Positions 46,129 through 55,962 are shown, counted from the first letter of the stretch. The stretch is DNA of 64,000 bases from an uncultured Bacteroides sp. (GCA_958453305.1 CAUDXH010000004.1:41372-105371), one strand, 5' to 3'. Program-made: numbers and translations. The notes: generated by a model not told the origin, from the letters alone.

Positions 46129-47142
46129 TTAAGCTTGAACATTTTTTGCCTGTTCTTCCTCATGGAGCTCTTTAAAGGCCGCTTCTTCGGCTTGAGCTAT
46201 GATCAGTTCGGCATTGTCTCGCTTGTTCATTGTTCGTTGTTCAGCCTCTGCTTGTACCGGTTGCGTTTCCACCTCCGGCAGTCTGGCAGTGTTTTCTGTT
46301 ACCGCTACTTCGTCGGCTGTATCAGAGGGCTTTTCCGGCTGCATTTCAGCTGCAGATTTTTCTGCGGCTTGTTCGCGTTGTGACTTTGCCGTGAAGATGG
46401 CATCAATAAACTGAGGGTCTGACTTGATTTTATTCAGTGTTTCATGAGCCGCCTCTTGCTGTGACTCTTTTTTAGAATATCCCTTTCCTAAACCGGCAGG
46501 GATGTTTTCTACGGTTATTTGCGTCTCAAAAACCGGATTCTGTTCTTGGTCGACTGACTGGTCGAGTAGATTAAATTCGATTTCGAATTTGTTTTTCTGA
46601 CTCCATTCAATCAGTTTTGATTTGAAGTTGACCTCTTTACGTGAGATTTTATCCAAATTCAAGTATTGGCTGATGATGCGCTCTTCCATAAACTTTTTAC
46701 ACGCTCTGTATCCGCGGTCCAGATAGATGGCTCCGATGAGAGCCTCAAAGGCGTTTCCGCACATGTAACTGTTATGTGAAGACTGTCGGGTGGTATACTT
46801 AATCAGTTTATCTAATCCTATCTGTACAGCCACCTGATTGAGCGTTTCCCGCTGAACGATTTTAGAACGGGTATTGGTCAGAAATCCCTCCCGCTTTCCT
46901 TCGAAACGTTTATAGACAATGTCGGCTACGACTGCATCCAGGATGGCATCTCCCAAAAACTCCAGACGTTCGTTGTTCATTAACCGCCCTTTTGATTTTA
47001 CCGATGAAGATTTATGCAAGAGGGCTTGTTGGTAAAGACTGATGTCTCGGGGATAGAATCCAAGTATCTTATAAAAACAAAGATAAGACTCCTTATCCTT
47101 TCGAAAAAGAAGTCTTATCCTATCTGTTATATTGCTAAACAC
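46129..47142 (-). CDS. rnc: Ribonuclease III with long acidic C-terminal extension
   Basis: Cleaves double-stranded RNA in rRNA and mRNA maturation. The catalytic domain has the signature NERLEFLGDA (residues 57-66) and GNAFEALIGAIYLDRG with the metal-binding D and E. A dsRNA-binding domain covers ~180-250 (GKGYSKKESQQEAAHETL). The 337-aa length exceeds the usual ~225-250 because of an ~85-residue tail rich in E, A, Q and T with no recognisable domain. It is the third gene of acpP-fabF-rnc, 3 bp after fabF. Confidence 0.95.
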   Translation of the reverse strand: MFSNITDRIRLLFRKDKESYLCFYKILGFYPRDISLYQQALLHKSSSVKSKGRLMNNERLEFLGDAILDAVVADIVYKRFEGKREGFLTNTRSKIVQRETLNQVAVQIGLDKLIKYTTRQSSHNSYMCGNAFEALIGAIYLDRGYRACKKFMEERIISQYLNLDKISRKEVNFKSKLIEWSQKNKFEIEFNLLDQSVDQEQNPVFETQITVENIPAGLGKGYSKKESQQEAAHETLNKIKSDPQFIDAIFTAKSQREQAAEKSAAEMQPEKPSDTADEVAVTENTARLPEVETQPVQAEAEQRTMNKRDNAELIIAQAEEAAFKELHEEEQAKNVQA

Positions 47143-47145
47143 AGT

Positions 47146-48411
47146 TTATTCAGTGTATTTTTTAACGATTACACATGCATTGTGTCCACCAAATCCAAAG
47201 GTATTGCTCAACGCCGCACGTACGGTGCGCTGTTGTGCTTTATTGAATGTGAAGTTCAGGTTATAATCGATGTTTTCATCGTTATCGCCTTCTTCGTGGT
47301 TGATGGTAGGAGGCACAATGTCGTTTTTAACAGTCAATACGCTGGCAATAGCTTCTACTGCGCCGGCTGCACCAAGGAGGTGACCAGTCATTGACTTGGT
47401 AGAGCTGATATTTAGTTTGTAAGCATGTTCTCCGAAAAGAGCTTGAATTGCTTTTACTTCAGAAATATCACCTACCGGAGTAGAAGTTCCGTGAACGTTG
47501 ATATAGTCGATATCCTCCGGTTGCATGCCTGCATCTTCCAAGGCATTCATCATCACCAATTTCGCACCCAGGCCTTCGGGGTGAGAAGCTGTTATATGAT
47601 AAGCGTCGGCTGATGCACCTGTTCCGGCCAGTTCGGCATAAATCTTCGCACCACGTGCTTTAGCGTGTTCAAGTTCTTCCAGAATCAGACATCCGGCTCC
47701 TTCACCCATGATGAAACCGTCACGGCTTGCGCTAAACGGACGTGAAGCGTGTTCAGGGTCATCATTGCGTGTTGACAATGCGTTCATAGAGTTAAATCCG
47801 CCTACTCCAGCCGGGAAGATAGTGGCTTCTGCACCTCCGGCTAAAATCATGTTTGCTTTGCCCAAGCGAATGAGGTCGAAAGCAGCACCGATTGCGTTTG
47901 ATGAAGATGCGCAGGCTGAAGTGGTTGTGAAGTTAGGTCCATGAAAACCATAGAGCATTGAAATGTGACCTGATGCGATATCTGCAATCATTTTCGGGAT
48001 AAAGAACGGGCTGAAGCGCGGACCAATAGTGTCTTTAGTCTGTGCGTAGCTCAATACTTCTTCTTCAAAAGTATGGAGTCCGCCGATACCTACTCCGAAA
48101 ATAACTCCGATTCTGTTCAAATCTTCTTTTTCGACGTCGATAGCAGAGTCAGTAACTGCTTCTTTGGCTGCGGCAATGGCATATTGAGTATAAAGGTCCA
48201 TTTTGCGGGCTTCCTTGCGGTCGATGAAATCGGTCGCATTGAAGTTTTTAACCTCACAAGCAAACTGAGTCTTGAATTTTGATGCGTCGAAATGAGTAAT
48301 AGGTCCTGCTCCGCTTACTCCGTTGATCAGGTTGTTCCAGAACTCAGGAACTGTATTACCTACGGGGGTAAGTGCACCAAGACCTGTTACTACTACTCTT
48401 TTTAATTCCAT
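47146..48411 (-). CDS. fabF: 3-oxoacyl-ACP synthase II
   Basis: Elongating ketosynthase of type II fatty acid synthesis; condenses malonyl-ACP with acyl-ACP. 421 aa starting MELKRVVVTGLGALTPVGN. The active-site cysteine lies in TTSACASSSNAIG, with the two histidines in NVHGTSTPVGD and KSMTGHLLGAAG. It lies 15 bp downstream of acpP, its substrate carrier, and directly before rnc, a widely conserved order. Confidence 0.97.
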   Translation of the reverse strand: MELKRVVVTGLGALTPVGNTVPEFWNNLINGVSGAGPITHFDASKFKTQFACEVKNFNATDFIDRKEARKMDLYTQYAIAAAKEAVTDSAIDVEKEDLNRIGVIFGVGIGGLHTFEEEVLSYAQTKDTIGPRFSPFFIPKMIADIASGHISMLYGFHGPNFTTTSACASSSNAIGAAFDLIRLGKANMILAGGAEATIFPAGVGGFNSMNALSTRNDDPEHASRPFSASRDGFIMGEGAGCLILEELEHAKARGAKIYAELAGTGASADAYHITASHPEGLGAKLVMMNALEDAGMQPEDIDYINVHGTSTPVGDISEVKAIQALFGEHAYKLNISSTKSMTGHLLGAAGAVEAIASVLTVKNDIVPPTINHEEGDNDENIDYNLNFTFNKAQQRTVRAALSNTFGFGGHNACVIVKKYTE

Positions 48412-48426
48412 ACAAGCAGAATTAAA

Positions 48427-48663
48427 TTATTTTGCGTTAGCTTCGATGTAAGAGATAGCGTCGCCTACAGTCTGGATTTTTTCTGCCTGATCGTCAGGAA
48501 TAGAGATATTGAATTCTTTTTCGAATTCCATAATCAGTTCTACAGTATCCAAAGAGTCAGCACCCAGGTCGTTAGTGAAGCTTGCAGTTGCTACAACTTC
48601 TGATTCTTCTACGCCCAATTTATCAACGATGATTTTCTGTACTTTTGATGCGATTTCAGACAT
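48427..48663 (-). CDS. acpP: Acyl carrier protein
   Basis: 78-aa acidic carrier of fatty acid synthesis. The phosphopantetheine attachment serine is S37 in DLGADSLDTVELIMEFE. First gene of acpP-fabF-rnc with a well-formed promoter. Confidence 0.98.
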   Translation of the reverse strand: MSEIASKVQKIIVDKLGVEESEVVATASFTNDLGADSLDTVELIMEFEKEFNISIPDDQAEKIQTVGDAISYIEANAK

Positions 48664-48714
48664 AATTTTAATTTTTTAAGTTTATAAATAGGATAATTTA
48701 TTGATTTTTCGCTG

Positions 48715-48746
48715 CAAAGGAATAAATATTTCTTGTTCTAAGCAAA
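48715..48746 (-). promoter_or_regulatory. Promoter of acpP-fabF-rnc
   Basis: On the minus strand TTTG (48743-48746), exactly 20 nt, then TTCCTTTG (48715-48722). One base off the TAnnTTTG box; leader about 45 nt. Confidence 0.65.
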
Positions 48747-48856
48747 TATTCAGGCAAATAAATGCATCTTCTTTGCACAATTTAAAAGGTTGTGTGCATG
48801 AAAAGCACTGTTTTTACTTTTCTGGGGGGCTTTTTGCAGAGGAGAGCACGTATAAT

Positions 48857-49609
48857 CTACTTCTTTATTATAGAGCGCACTAAAAACCAGCAATGCCGTG
48901 CTAGGGTTGAAAGTGTTCCGTAATGATGACACATGATGTGAAACCGTTCGCGCAAGGAGGCCTTGTGGTTGCGGGTGGTCATTCCTTCATTCAGATAGTC
49001 TATCAAGACGAGGTGCGTGTTATGAAGGACCCGGCTTTTCTTCATGATGCGGATACACCAGTCGAAATCGGCTGAGAAGCGATAGGTTAAATCGTAAGGC
49101 TCCACTTGGTCACGGCGGGCAAAGAAGGCTTGGTGGCAAACTAACATCCCGTGTTTGAAGCTTTTCCATGTCAGCTCTTCAGGAGCCGACAGGCGGCGCA
49201 TACGGAGAAAATGACCTTCCCGGTCCACGATGGCTGTTTCTCCGTATAATACGTCGGGAAGCTCCGCTCCCGTAACGGAGTGTACCATCTGAAAAAGCGT
49301 ATCATCTTCATGCAAGGCGTCTCCGGCATTCAGAAAGCAGAGGTAGTCGCCGGTGGCAAGTGCGATGCCTTTGTTCATGGCATCATACAGTCCCTTGTCG
49401 GGTTCGCTGACCAGCGTGTGGATATGTTCCCGGTATTTATGGATGATATCCAGTGTATGGTCTTTTGAGCCACCGTCTACGATGATGTATTCCACGTTCT
49501 TATACGTTTGTGTAATTACACTCTGAATGGTGTCTTCCAGTACACTTCCCGCATTATAGGTAACGGTAATGATGGAGAATTTGGGATGTACATGATGGAT
49601 GTTAGGCAT
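48857..49609 (-). CDS. Family 2 glycosyltransferase
   Basis: 250-aa GT-A enzyme. FSIITVTYNAGSVLEDTIQSV is the nucleotide-sugar start, VDGGSKDHT the first acidic site, and FLNAGDAL the DxD-equivalent. The acceptor region has FSADFDWCIRIM. Similar proteins (WcaA type) add sugars to capsule or O-antigen units; specificity unknown. Its ATG overlaps the stop of the upstream GT4 gene by 8 bp. Confidence 0.88.
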   Translation of the reverse strand: MPNIHHVHPKFSIITVTYNAGSVLEDTIQSVITQTYKNVEYIIVDGGSKDHTLDIIHKYREHIHTLVSEPDKGLYDAMNKGIALATGDYLCFLNAGDALHEDDTLFQMVHSVTGAELPDVLYGETAIVDREGHFLRMRRLSAPEELTWKSFKHGMLVCHQAFFARRDQVEPYDLTYRFSADFDWCIRIMKKSRVLHNTHLVLIDYLNEGMTTRNHKASLRERFHIMCHHYGTLSTLARHCWFLVRSIIKK

Positions 49610-50864
49610 TGTTTCCCGTTATTTGGTTGTATATTTTGATGTATTGCCCCGCTACGGTATTTTCCGAATAGGTTGCGATGGCTTTTCGGTAAGCCTCGGC
49701 GCTCAAGGTCTCGTAGTCACCCTCGGTCAGTGTCCAGTGGATTCCGTTTGCAAGGTCTTCGGCCGACTTATACTGTGCCACGTACCCATTATGTAAATGG
49801 TCTATCATCTGAGGAATTCCGCCTACATTGAATCCTACGCACGGAATGCCGCATGCCATGGCTTCTACGATGGTGTTCGGCAGGTTATCCTGTAGCGAAG
49901 GGGTTACGTAAAGATCAACGGCATTGTAAATATCAACCAGTTCTTTTTCATTGCTTACATAGTTCATGGTATAGATAGGAAAGGGAAAGAGTGAAGCATA
50001 CTGCTCTGCATGACTTCCCAATACCACTACACCTAAGTTTTGGCCCAGTTCCGGATCATGGTCGGCTATCTGTTTGCAGGCTTCAATGAGGTAACTGATT
50101 CCTTTTCGTTTATCCGTTATTTTCATTGAGCCGAACAGCAGCAGTTTCTTATCGGACGGCAAGTTGAGCTTTTCGCGGGCGAACTTCTTCGGGCGTGGCT
50201 TGAACAGGTTGGTATTAATTGCATTGGGGATGCTGGTTATGGCTTGTCCCTGCAAGAGTGCGCTTTGCTTCGCCATCTCTTCAAGCCAATGGCTGCATGC
50301 CACAAAGGTGAGTTTGCTTCCTGCATAGAGTCTCGTCTTTTTCTGAAAAACCGTATGTGACAGGTCGCGCTTATGAGGGCGTTGGAGCAGTTCGCAACTT
50401 TGGCATTGTTGTGTATATTTTTTGCAGGAGCCGGCATAGTGGCAGATTCCAGTAAAGGGCCACATGTCATGCATGGTCCACACCACAGGCTTGCCCGAAC
50501 GGATAATGCGTCGGATATCATTGAGCGAAAGCATACCTTGGTTTACCCAATGCAGGTGAATGACATCGGCCTGACGGAATTCAGGCAAGGAGGTGATGTC
50601 TGTTCCGGTGTTGGCAATATCTACGGCAAACAGGTTCTTGCGTTTGAAGCCATTGGCTGCCCAGATTACGGCTCTTTCCCATGCAAATTGCCAGATTCTT
50701 CTCCATGATTTCTTTAATGCAACAACGGTGACCTGGTCGGTTTGCTTGTCGCGAACCAACATTTTCGTCTTGATTCCATTATTTTTTAAAGCTTCCATCA
50801 GTCGGTTGGCTGCGATAGCCGCTCCTCCTATTCTTTCAGCTGTATTGATGATAAGTACTCTCAT
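49602..50864 (-). CDS. Family 4 glycosyltransferase
   Basis: GT-B retaining glycosyltransferase, 420 aa from ATG 50864 (MRVLIINTAERIGGAAIAAN). An upstream open extension to 51032 runs through the promoter and is unlikely to be translated. Signature parts are VIHLHWVNQGMLS, WTMHDMWPFTGICHYAGSC, the phosphate-binding SMKITDKRKGISYL, and the C-terminal ATPSLQDNLPNTIVEAMACG-like VTPSLQDNLPNTIVEAM with E donor contacts. It forms a pair with the overlapping GT2 gene for a surface glycan of unknown structure. Confidence 0.9.
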   Translation of the reverse strand: MRVLIINTAERIGGAAIAANRLMEALKNNGIKTKMLVRDKQTDQVTVVALKKSWRRIWQFAWERAVIWAANGFKRKNLFAVDIANTGTDITSLPEFRQADVIHLHWVNQGMLSLNDIRRIIRSGKPVVWTMHDMWPFTGICHYAGSCKKYTQQCQSCELLQRPHKRDLSHTVFQKKTRLYAGSKLTFVACSHWLEEMAKQSALLQGQAITSIPNAINTNLFKPRPKKFAREKLNLPSDKKLLLFGSMKITDKRKGISYLIEACKQIADHDPELGQNLGVVVLGSHAEQYASLFPFPIYTMNYVSNEKELVDIYNAVDLYVTPSLQDNLPNTIVEAMACGIPCVGFNVGGIPQMIDHLHNGYVAQYKSAEDLANGIHWTLTEGDYETLSAEAYRKAIATYSENTVAGQYIKIYNQITGNNA

Positions 50865-50887
50865 GGTGATTCTTTTCTTATTTTTTG

Positions 50888-50917
50888 CAAAGGTAGAGAG
50901 TTTTTTCTGAACGCAAA
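50888..50917 (-). promoter_or_regulatory. Promoter of the GT4-GT2 pair
   Basis: On the minus strand TTTG (50914-50917), 18 nt, then TACCTTTG (50888-50895), about 24-30 nt before the ATG at 50864. Confidence 0.55.
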
Positions 50918-51448
50918 GGCGCAGAAGCGTAAAGTTTCGGATATAGACAAAGATAAATAGAAGTGTGGGTAACTTTTTCTGATGCGGAAAAAGAAGTTGC
51001 TGCGTGTGGAAAACGGAAGTTTTTCTCCGCATGATAAACTTCCGTTTTCTTGGTTATAATCTTAAAACAGAGTCTTTGTTTTTAGAAACAGAGCCTTTGT
51101 TTTTACATTCAAAGCCTTTGTTTTTAGAAACAGAGCTTTTGTTTTGAGTTTTCTTCCATAAGTATGTGTTTTTCCATCGGGAGAAAGAAGCTTTTGTTCA
51201 AATGAAAGCGTGTTTTTACCGGTGAATATTTTTGTAAAAGGTCATGTTGGTAAGAGGCTGTGTGTGCTTTACAAAACCTTTCCTGCGATATACGAGGCAT
51301 ATTGGTAGCTTGTGTTTTCGTAATACATTGAACTGTTGTAACTGTCTATTTTCGGGACAATCCATGACATGGATTCGCATATATAAATAAAGGAGTATGA
51401 GGACGGGAAGGGTCTCATTGGGAATGGAATTCTCGGGAAGCCAGTCTG
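50918..51448. other. Intergenic region with tandem repeats
   Basis: Apart from the 21-bp repeats nothing recognisable is present. Sequence between 51150 and 51448 shows no gene, RNA signature or strong terminator. Confidence 0.45.
51065..51148. repeat. Four 21-bp tandem repeats
   Basis: Units at 51065, 51086, 51107 and 51128 share AAACAGAGCCTTTGTTTTTAG with a few changes. The same word begins AAAACAGAATCTTTG near 60717. They sit in the ~580-bp gap upstream of the GT4 gene and downstream of the LTA-synthase-like gene. Confidence 0.8.
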
Positions 51449-53269
51449 TTACCGGCTCCCCAAGTCATCGTGTGCGCTTTGCAGAATGGCTTTTCCCAAT
51501 TCCTGACGGCGCAGGCTGGGAGTAGGTTCATCCATCAGTACCTTTCCGGAATTATTATCCATGAGGGTTACTCCGGTACTGTCGCAGAAAGCCATGCCGT
51601 TATTGTAAGTATAGAAGGCAAACGGATAAGTATATTCTTCGCCCAATACGTTTCGGCTGAAGTTGAACTCTCGGTGGTCGATGTCCATTTGTGCCAGCAG
51701 GGTAGCAGCCATATCGGTCTGATTCATCAATTTATCAATGACCATGGGCTGTTTGACGGCTCCTCCTAACCAAATCATCGGAATATGATGGATGCGAGGG
51801 TCACTTGCAGAAGCTCCGACTGGGTAGGCAAATCCGTGATCGGGCAGGCAGACAATCAGTAGGTCTTTCCATTGTGGAAGTTGTTTCAGACGGTCGATTA
51901 ATTTGCCTAAACACGCATCGGTGAAAGCGAAAGCATTCGGGATTTTTTCTTCTAACCGATGGTAAGGCACTTCAAACGGTTCATGGCTGCTTAAAGTCAG
52001 GAAAGCTGTATGCCAAGGCTTTCCTTCAGGGCGCTGCTTGATTTGGTTATATAGAAATTCACACGTAATGTCATCGTTTACTCCCCACGGATTCTGACGT
52101 TCGTTCATACTGAAGTCCACATCGGCGGTCAGCTTCTGATACCCGCTTCCCAACAAATAGCTTTTCATATTGGTAAAGTTGATATCTCCTCCATAAAGAA
52201 AATCAGTGGCATAGCCCTCGTTTACCAGTTTTCCGGCAATGGAGGGAAGGGTACGGCTCTTGGCAGGGATTTTCATGACCGAGAGCAAAGGGAAACTTTG
52301 GTAGCCGCTGAGCGTACAGATGGTACCTCGGTCGGTTCGGAAGCTGTTGGCATAACAATTGGTAAAGAATACGCCTTCTTTCGCCAGCCGCTCCAGGTTC
52401 GGACTGACACCGGGTTCACCTCCTAATGATTCCATGAATACGCCTCCATAACTCTCCATCAAGATAATCAGCAGGTTAGGCCGTTTGGTGCTCAGCAACT
52501 CTACTGTGTTTTTACCAGAGATAGGGTACAAGCCATCAAAAAGCTTCTTTCGTTTGCTCTCTTCAAAGAAGTCAAATTGTTTGGCATAGTCTTGCGTTTT
52601 GCTCGCAGAAGAAAGCAGGCTGAATGCCGGATTAACAGCCGAATGATTCAGAAACTCATTGTTGCAGAAATATACCTGTCCTACATTCGAAGTGGACTCG
52701 GTTACACCTCCTCGGATGATGATAAACAAGACTCCTCCCAAAAGAAGAGTCCCGATACTTCCACTGATGCGGTGCCGGGTGGCCGGCAGTACAGCGGGAG
52801 TGAGCTTGTAGAGTCCCCATGTAGTCAATACGGATAAGAGCAGAATGCTTATAATGCGGAGCAGAATAAAGCCGATGGATACACTGGCAGCCGCATTTTT
52901 AGGAGAGTCGAGATAGAAGAATACAGACGCATCGAGCTTGAAGCCCCAAAACGGATAAAGCGCCATGTCGCCGATGAAAATCAAAGCGACCAGCAGACTG
53001 ATCAGTGCGTAATAAACGGTCAATATCTTCCGTAGCGGGAATTGCTTTAGCCAGATACTGACCAGAACAGCTAACCAAGGAAGGGCAGTAAGGTATCCTG
53101 TGGTAGCGGCATCAAGGGTGAAGCCATGAAAAACGACACGTCCGTAGTCGGTGAATGAAACTCCTTTATCTGCGGCATCATTATAGAGCATGAACAGCGG
53201 CTTCTGTATCAGGAAGTATCCTAAAATGGCAGAAAAAAAAGAGAGGAGGTAAGCTATTCTTTTTTTCAT
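51449..53269 (-). CDS. LTA synthase-like membrane sulfatase
   Basis: 606-aa polytopic protein: about five membrane segments in the first ~190 residues, then an extracytoplasmic alkaline-phosphatase-fold domain. NLLIILMESYGG holds the first metal ligand, SFRTDRGTICTLSGY the nucleophile threonine, and CLPDHGFAYP with HHIPMIWLG the later metal ligands. Members add phosphoglycerol or phosphoethanolamine to envelope glycans or lipids; the substrate here is unknown. It follows the RNase HI gene on the same strand after ~110 bp. Confidence 0.88.
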   Translation of the reverse strand: MKKRIAYLLSFFSAILGYFLIQKPLFMLYNDAADKGVSFTDYGRVVFHGFTLDAATTGYLTALPWLAVLVSIWLKQFPLRKILTVYYALISLLVALIFIGDMALYPFWGFKLDASVFFYLDSPKNAAASVSIGFILLRIISILLLSVLTTWGLYKLTPAVLPATRHRISGSIGTLLLGGVLFIIIRGGVTESTSNVGQVYFCNNEFLNHSAVNPAFSLLSSASKTQDYAKQFDFFEESKRKKLFDGLYPISGKNTVELLSTKRPNLLIILMESYGGVFMESLGGEPGVSPNLERLAKEGVFFTNCYANSFRTDRGTICTLSGYQSFPLLSVMKIPAKSRTLPSIAGKLVNEGYATDFLYGGDINFTNMKSYLLGSGYQKLTADVDFSMNERQNPWGVNDDITCEFLYNQIKQRPEGKPWHTAFLTLSSHEPFEVPYHRLEEKIPNAFAFTDACLGKLIDRLKQLPQWKDLLIVCLPDHGFAYPVGASASDPRIHHIPMIWLGGAVKQPMVIDKLMNQTDMAATLLAQMDIDHREFNFSRNVLGEEYTYPFAFYTYNNGMAFCDSTGVTLMDNNSGKVLMDEPTPSLRRQELGKAILQSAHDDLGSR

Positions 53270-53380
53270 ATTCGTTTGTTTTTATATTGCAGGCTTTCAG
53301 CTGATAGGTTGGGAAGTGGGAAAGACTTGAGTTAACCCGTATGAAAGTCTGGTCGTTTCTTAAAGGCCTAAACAACGGCT

Positions 53381-53998
53381 TTATTTTCTTCCGAAGTCGG
53401 CGGGTACTTCTCCCCATTGGTCGGTTTCCCATTTGAGCAGCGGAGTGGTATACTTATTGGAATGCAACCATTTTTCGGCACGTTCAATCAGTTCAAACAA
53501 TTTTTCTGTGCGCGGTGTTCGTTCCAGTTTGGTTTTGCATTTTTTTTGTTTGACCCAGTTTAAGGCATTCCGGCTGTCGGAATAGATAGGCATATCTAAT
53601 CCCTTCTGCTTCAATAGAGCAAGTCCATGAACAATGGCAAGAAACTCACCGATATTGTTGGTTCCGTAAACCGGTCCGAAGTGGAAGATTTCTTGTCCGG
53701 TGAGCAGATATACGCCCCGGTATTCCATAGGTCCCGGGTTACCACTGCAAGCAGCATCTACCGCAAGGCAATTCAGATTAAAGTTTTCAGGTAGAGCAGT
53801 AGCCGGTTTTTCTTTTTCCTCCCGGCTGAAATAGTGATGAGCAGGAGAGGCAAGTGCCTGTTCCGCTTCTTCGCGGGTGTCGAATGATTTGAAGAGAGCT
53901 CCTTTATAGTTCTTGATTTGCAACTGGCATTCTGTCCATGAGGTATAGACTCCGGGATTGACTCCTTTCCATACGACGTAGAATTTCTGTTTTCCCAC
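53381..53998 (-). CDS. rnhA: Ribonuclease HI with viroplasmin-like N-terminal domain
   Basis: Removes RNA from RNA-DNA hybrids. The first ~45 residues (KFYVVWKGVNPGVYTSWTEC) are the caulimovirus viroplasmin / RNase H1 hybrid-binding domain. The catalytic domain has LAVDAACSGNPGPMEYRG (first Asp), NNIGEFLAIVHGL (Glu), IYSDSRNALNWV (Asp) and a final WGEVPADFG. 205 aa is normal for the Bacteroidetes type. Confidence 0.94.
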   Translation of the reverse strand: MGKQKFYVVWKGVNPGVYTSWTECQLQIKNYKGALFKSFDTREEAEQALASPAHHYFSREEKEKPATALPENFNLNCLAVDAACSGNPGPMEYRGVYLLTGQEIFHFGPVYGTNNIGEFLAIVHGLALLKQKGLDMPIYSDSRNALNWVKQKKCKTKLERTPRTEKLFELIERAEKWLHSNKYTTPLLKWETDQWGEVPADFGRK

Positions 53999-54041
53999 TT
54001 TCTGGTTGAGGTTTTAGTAGTTTTAAGTTGATAAGTTAACA

Positions 54042-54125
54042 AGGCAACAAGTTGACAAGGCTATTAGATACTTTACAAAGTATTTTTAAAACCTTGTCAA
54101 CTCGTCAACTGAAACCTTGTTGCCT
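54042..54125. repeat. Long inverted repeat between argS and rnhA
   Basis: AGGCAACAAG (54042-54051) pairs with CTTGTTGCCT (54116-54125), TTGACAAGG (54052-54060) with CCTTGTCAA (54092-54100), and ATACTTT with AAAGTAT inside. The words belong to the dispersed repeat family and may act as argS terminator. Confidence 0.7.
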
Positions 54126-54132
54126 GATTGGA

Positions 54133-55926
54133 TTACATTCTTTCAGGAACTTCAATACCTAACAAGCCCATGGCAAGTTTTACCACTTTGCCAACGTTCT
54201 GGCTCAAGGCAAGACGGAACACTTTCAGTGCTTCGTTTTCTTCGCGTAAGATACTGAAGTCATGATAGAACTGGTTATATTCTTTTACCAAGTCGTAAGC
54301 ATAGTTGGCAAGGATAGACGGGTTATAGTCGCTACCAGCCTGTTTTACCACATTCGTAAAGTCTGCCAGCATTTGGATAAGTCCTTCTTCTTTCACGCTC
54401 AGTTCAATGCCCGACGGGATGGTGGCAGGAACCGTGATACCAGCTTCGGCTGCTTTACGCAGGATAGACTGGATACGGGCGTATGTATATTGGATAAACG
54501 GACCGGTATTTCCGTTGAAGTCGATAGATTCTTTCGGGTTGAAAGTCATGTTCTTACGTGCATCTACTTTCAAGATGAAGTACTTCAAGGCTCCTAATCC
54601 TACGATACGTGCAATATCATCCGCTTCCTCTTGAGTCAGTCCGTCCAGTTTGCCCAATTCGTTGCTGGTTTCTTTGGCTGTTTCAATCATGGCTTCCATG
54701 AGGTCGTCGGCATCAACAACCGTTCCTTCTCGGCTCTTCATTTTACCTTCAGGCAATTCTACCATTCCGTAAGAGAAGTGTACCAAGTCCTTACCCCATT
54801 CAAATCCTAACTTGTCTAACAGGATAGAGAGCACCTGGAAGTGGTAGTTCTGTTCGTTACCTACCACATAAATCATTTTATCGATTGGATAATCCTGGAA
54901 ACGCAATTTCGCTGTACCGATATCTTGTGTCATGTAAACAGATGTACCGTCGGCACGAAGCAATAGTTTGTGGTCGAGTCCTTCAGCCGTCAGGTCAGCC
55001 CATACCGAACCATCCTCTTTGCGGAAGAAGAATCCTTTTTCCAGACCTTCCATGACCTTTTCCTTTCCTTCCAGATAGGTTTCCGATTCATAATAAATCT
55101 TATCGAAGCTTACTCCCATCATCTTATAGGTTTCATCGAATCCGGCATATACCCAGTCGTTCATTTTTTTCCAGAGTGCGCGAACCTCGGGGTCGTTTGC
55201 CTCCCATTTACGGAGCATTTCGCGTGCTTCAAGCATCAGCGGAGACTGTGCTTCGGCTTCTTCTTTGCTCAGTCCTTTTTCCATCAGTTCAGCTACTTCT
55301 GCTTTGTAGTGCTTATCGAAAGCCACGTAGTAATCGCCGATGAGGTGGTCGCCCTTCTTGCCTGATGATTCAGGAGTTTCTCCGTTACCGTATTTTAGCC
55401 ATGCCAGCATGGATTTGCAGATATGGATACCACGGTCGTTTACAATGTTTGTCTTCACCACCTTGTTTCCGTTGGCAGCCATCACATTAGCCAGTGCATT
55501 GCCCAACAGGTTATTGCGGACGTGACCCAAATGCAGCGGCTTGTTGGTGTTAGGAGATGAATATTCAATCATGACCAGCGGAGAGTTTTCAGTTGCTTTC
55601 TGAATACCCCACTGAGCATCAGCATGAATGCGGTTCAGTAATTCCACCCATACATCCGAAGCAATGGTGAGATTCAAGAATCCCTTGATTACGTTATAGT
55701 TTGCAATCGCCGGTTCGTTTTGGTTCAAGTATTCTCCGATTTCTTGTGCGGTCTGCTCCGGAGATTTCTTAGACATTTTCAAGAAAGGGAATACCACCAA
55801 AGTGAGGTGACCTTCAAACTCTTTCTTTGTTTTCTGAAGCTGTACCATCTTGGCAGGTACTTCTGCTCTATACAGTTCTTTCACGCCCTTCAGGACCGAT
55901 TCGGTCAGTTTATCTTCTATTTTCAT
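54133..55926 (-). CDS. argS: Arginyl-tRNA synthetase
   Basis: Class I synthetase charging tRNA-Arg. 597 aa with the N-terminal Add1 domain (~1-100), the HIGH-type motif PLHLGHVRN in SSPNTNKPLHLGH, the KMSK-equivalent GKMKSREG, and the C-terminal DALR anticodon-binding domain (FIQYTYARIQSILR onward). It has its own promoter box (55963-55970). Confidence 0.97.
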   Translation of the reverse strand: MKIEDKLTESVLKGVKELYRAEVPAKMVQLQKTKKEFEGHLTLVVFPFLKMSKKSPEQTAQEIGEYLNQNEPAIANYNVIKGFLNLTIASDVWVELLNRIHADAQWGIQKATENSPLVMIEYSSPNTNKPLHLGHVRNNLLGNALANVMAANGNKVVKTNIVNDRGIHICKSMLAWLKYGNGETPESSGKKGDHLIGDYYVAFDKHYKAEVAELMEKGLSKEEAEAQSPLMLEAREMLRKWEANDPEVRALWKKMNDWVYAGFDETYKMMGVSFDKIYYESETYLEGKEKVMEGLEKGFFFRKEDGSVWADLTAEGLDHKLLLRADGTSVYMTQDIGTAKLRFQDYPIDKMIYVVGNEQNYHFQVLSILLDKLGFEWGKDLVHFSYGMVELPEGKMKSREGTVVDADDLMEAMIETAKETSNELGKLDGLTQEEADDIARIVGLGALKYFILKVDARKNMTFNPKESIDFNGNTGPFIQYTYARIQSILRKAAEAGITVPATIPSGIELSVKEEGLIQMLADFTNVVKQAGSDYNPSILANYAYDLVKEYNQFYHDFSILREENEALKVFRLALSQNVGKVVKLAMGLLGIEVPERM

Positions 55927-55962
55927 GTGTATGTAATTATTGTTTTTGTCAGTTTGAGTTTA

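Noticed and set aside
48701..48883. Small frame upstream of acpP
   Set aside because: Overlaps the acpP promoter and has no coding character.
50865..51032. 56-residue N-terminal extension of the GT4 protein
   Set aside because: The extension runs through the promoter; the family start MRVLIINTAE is at 50864.
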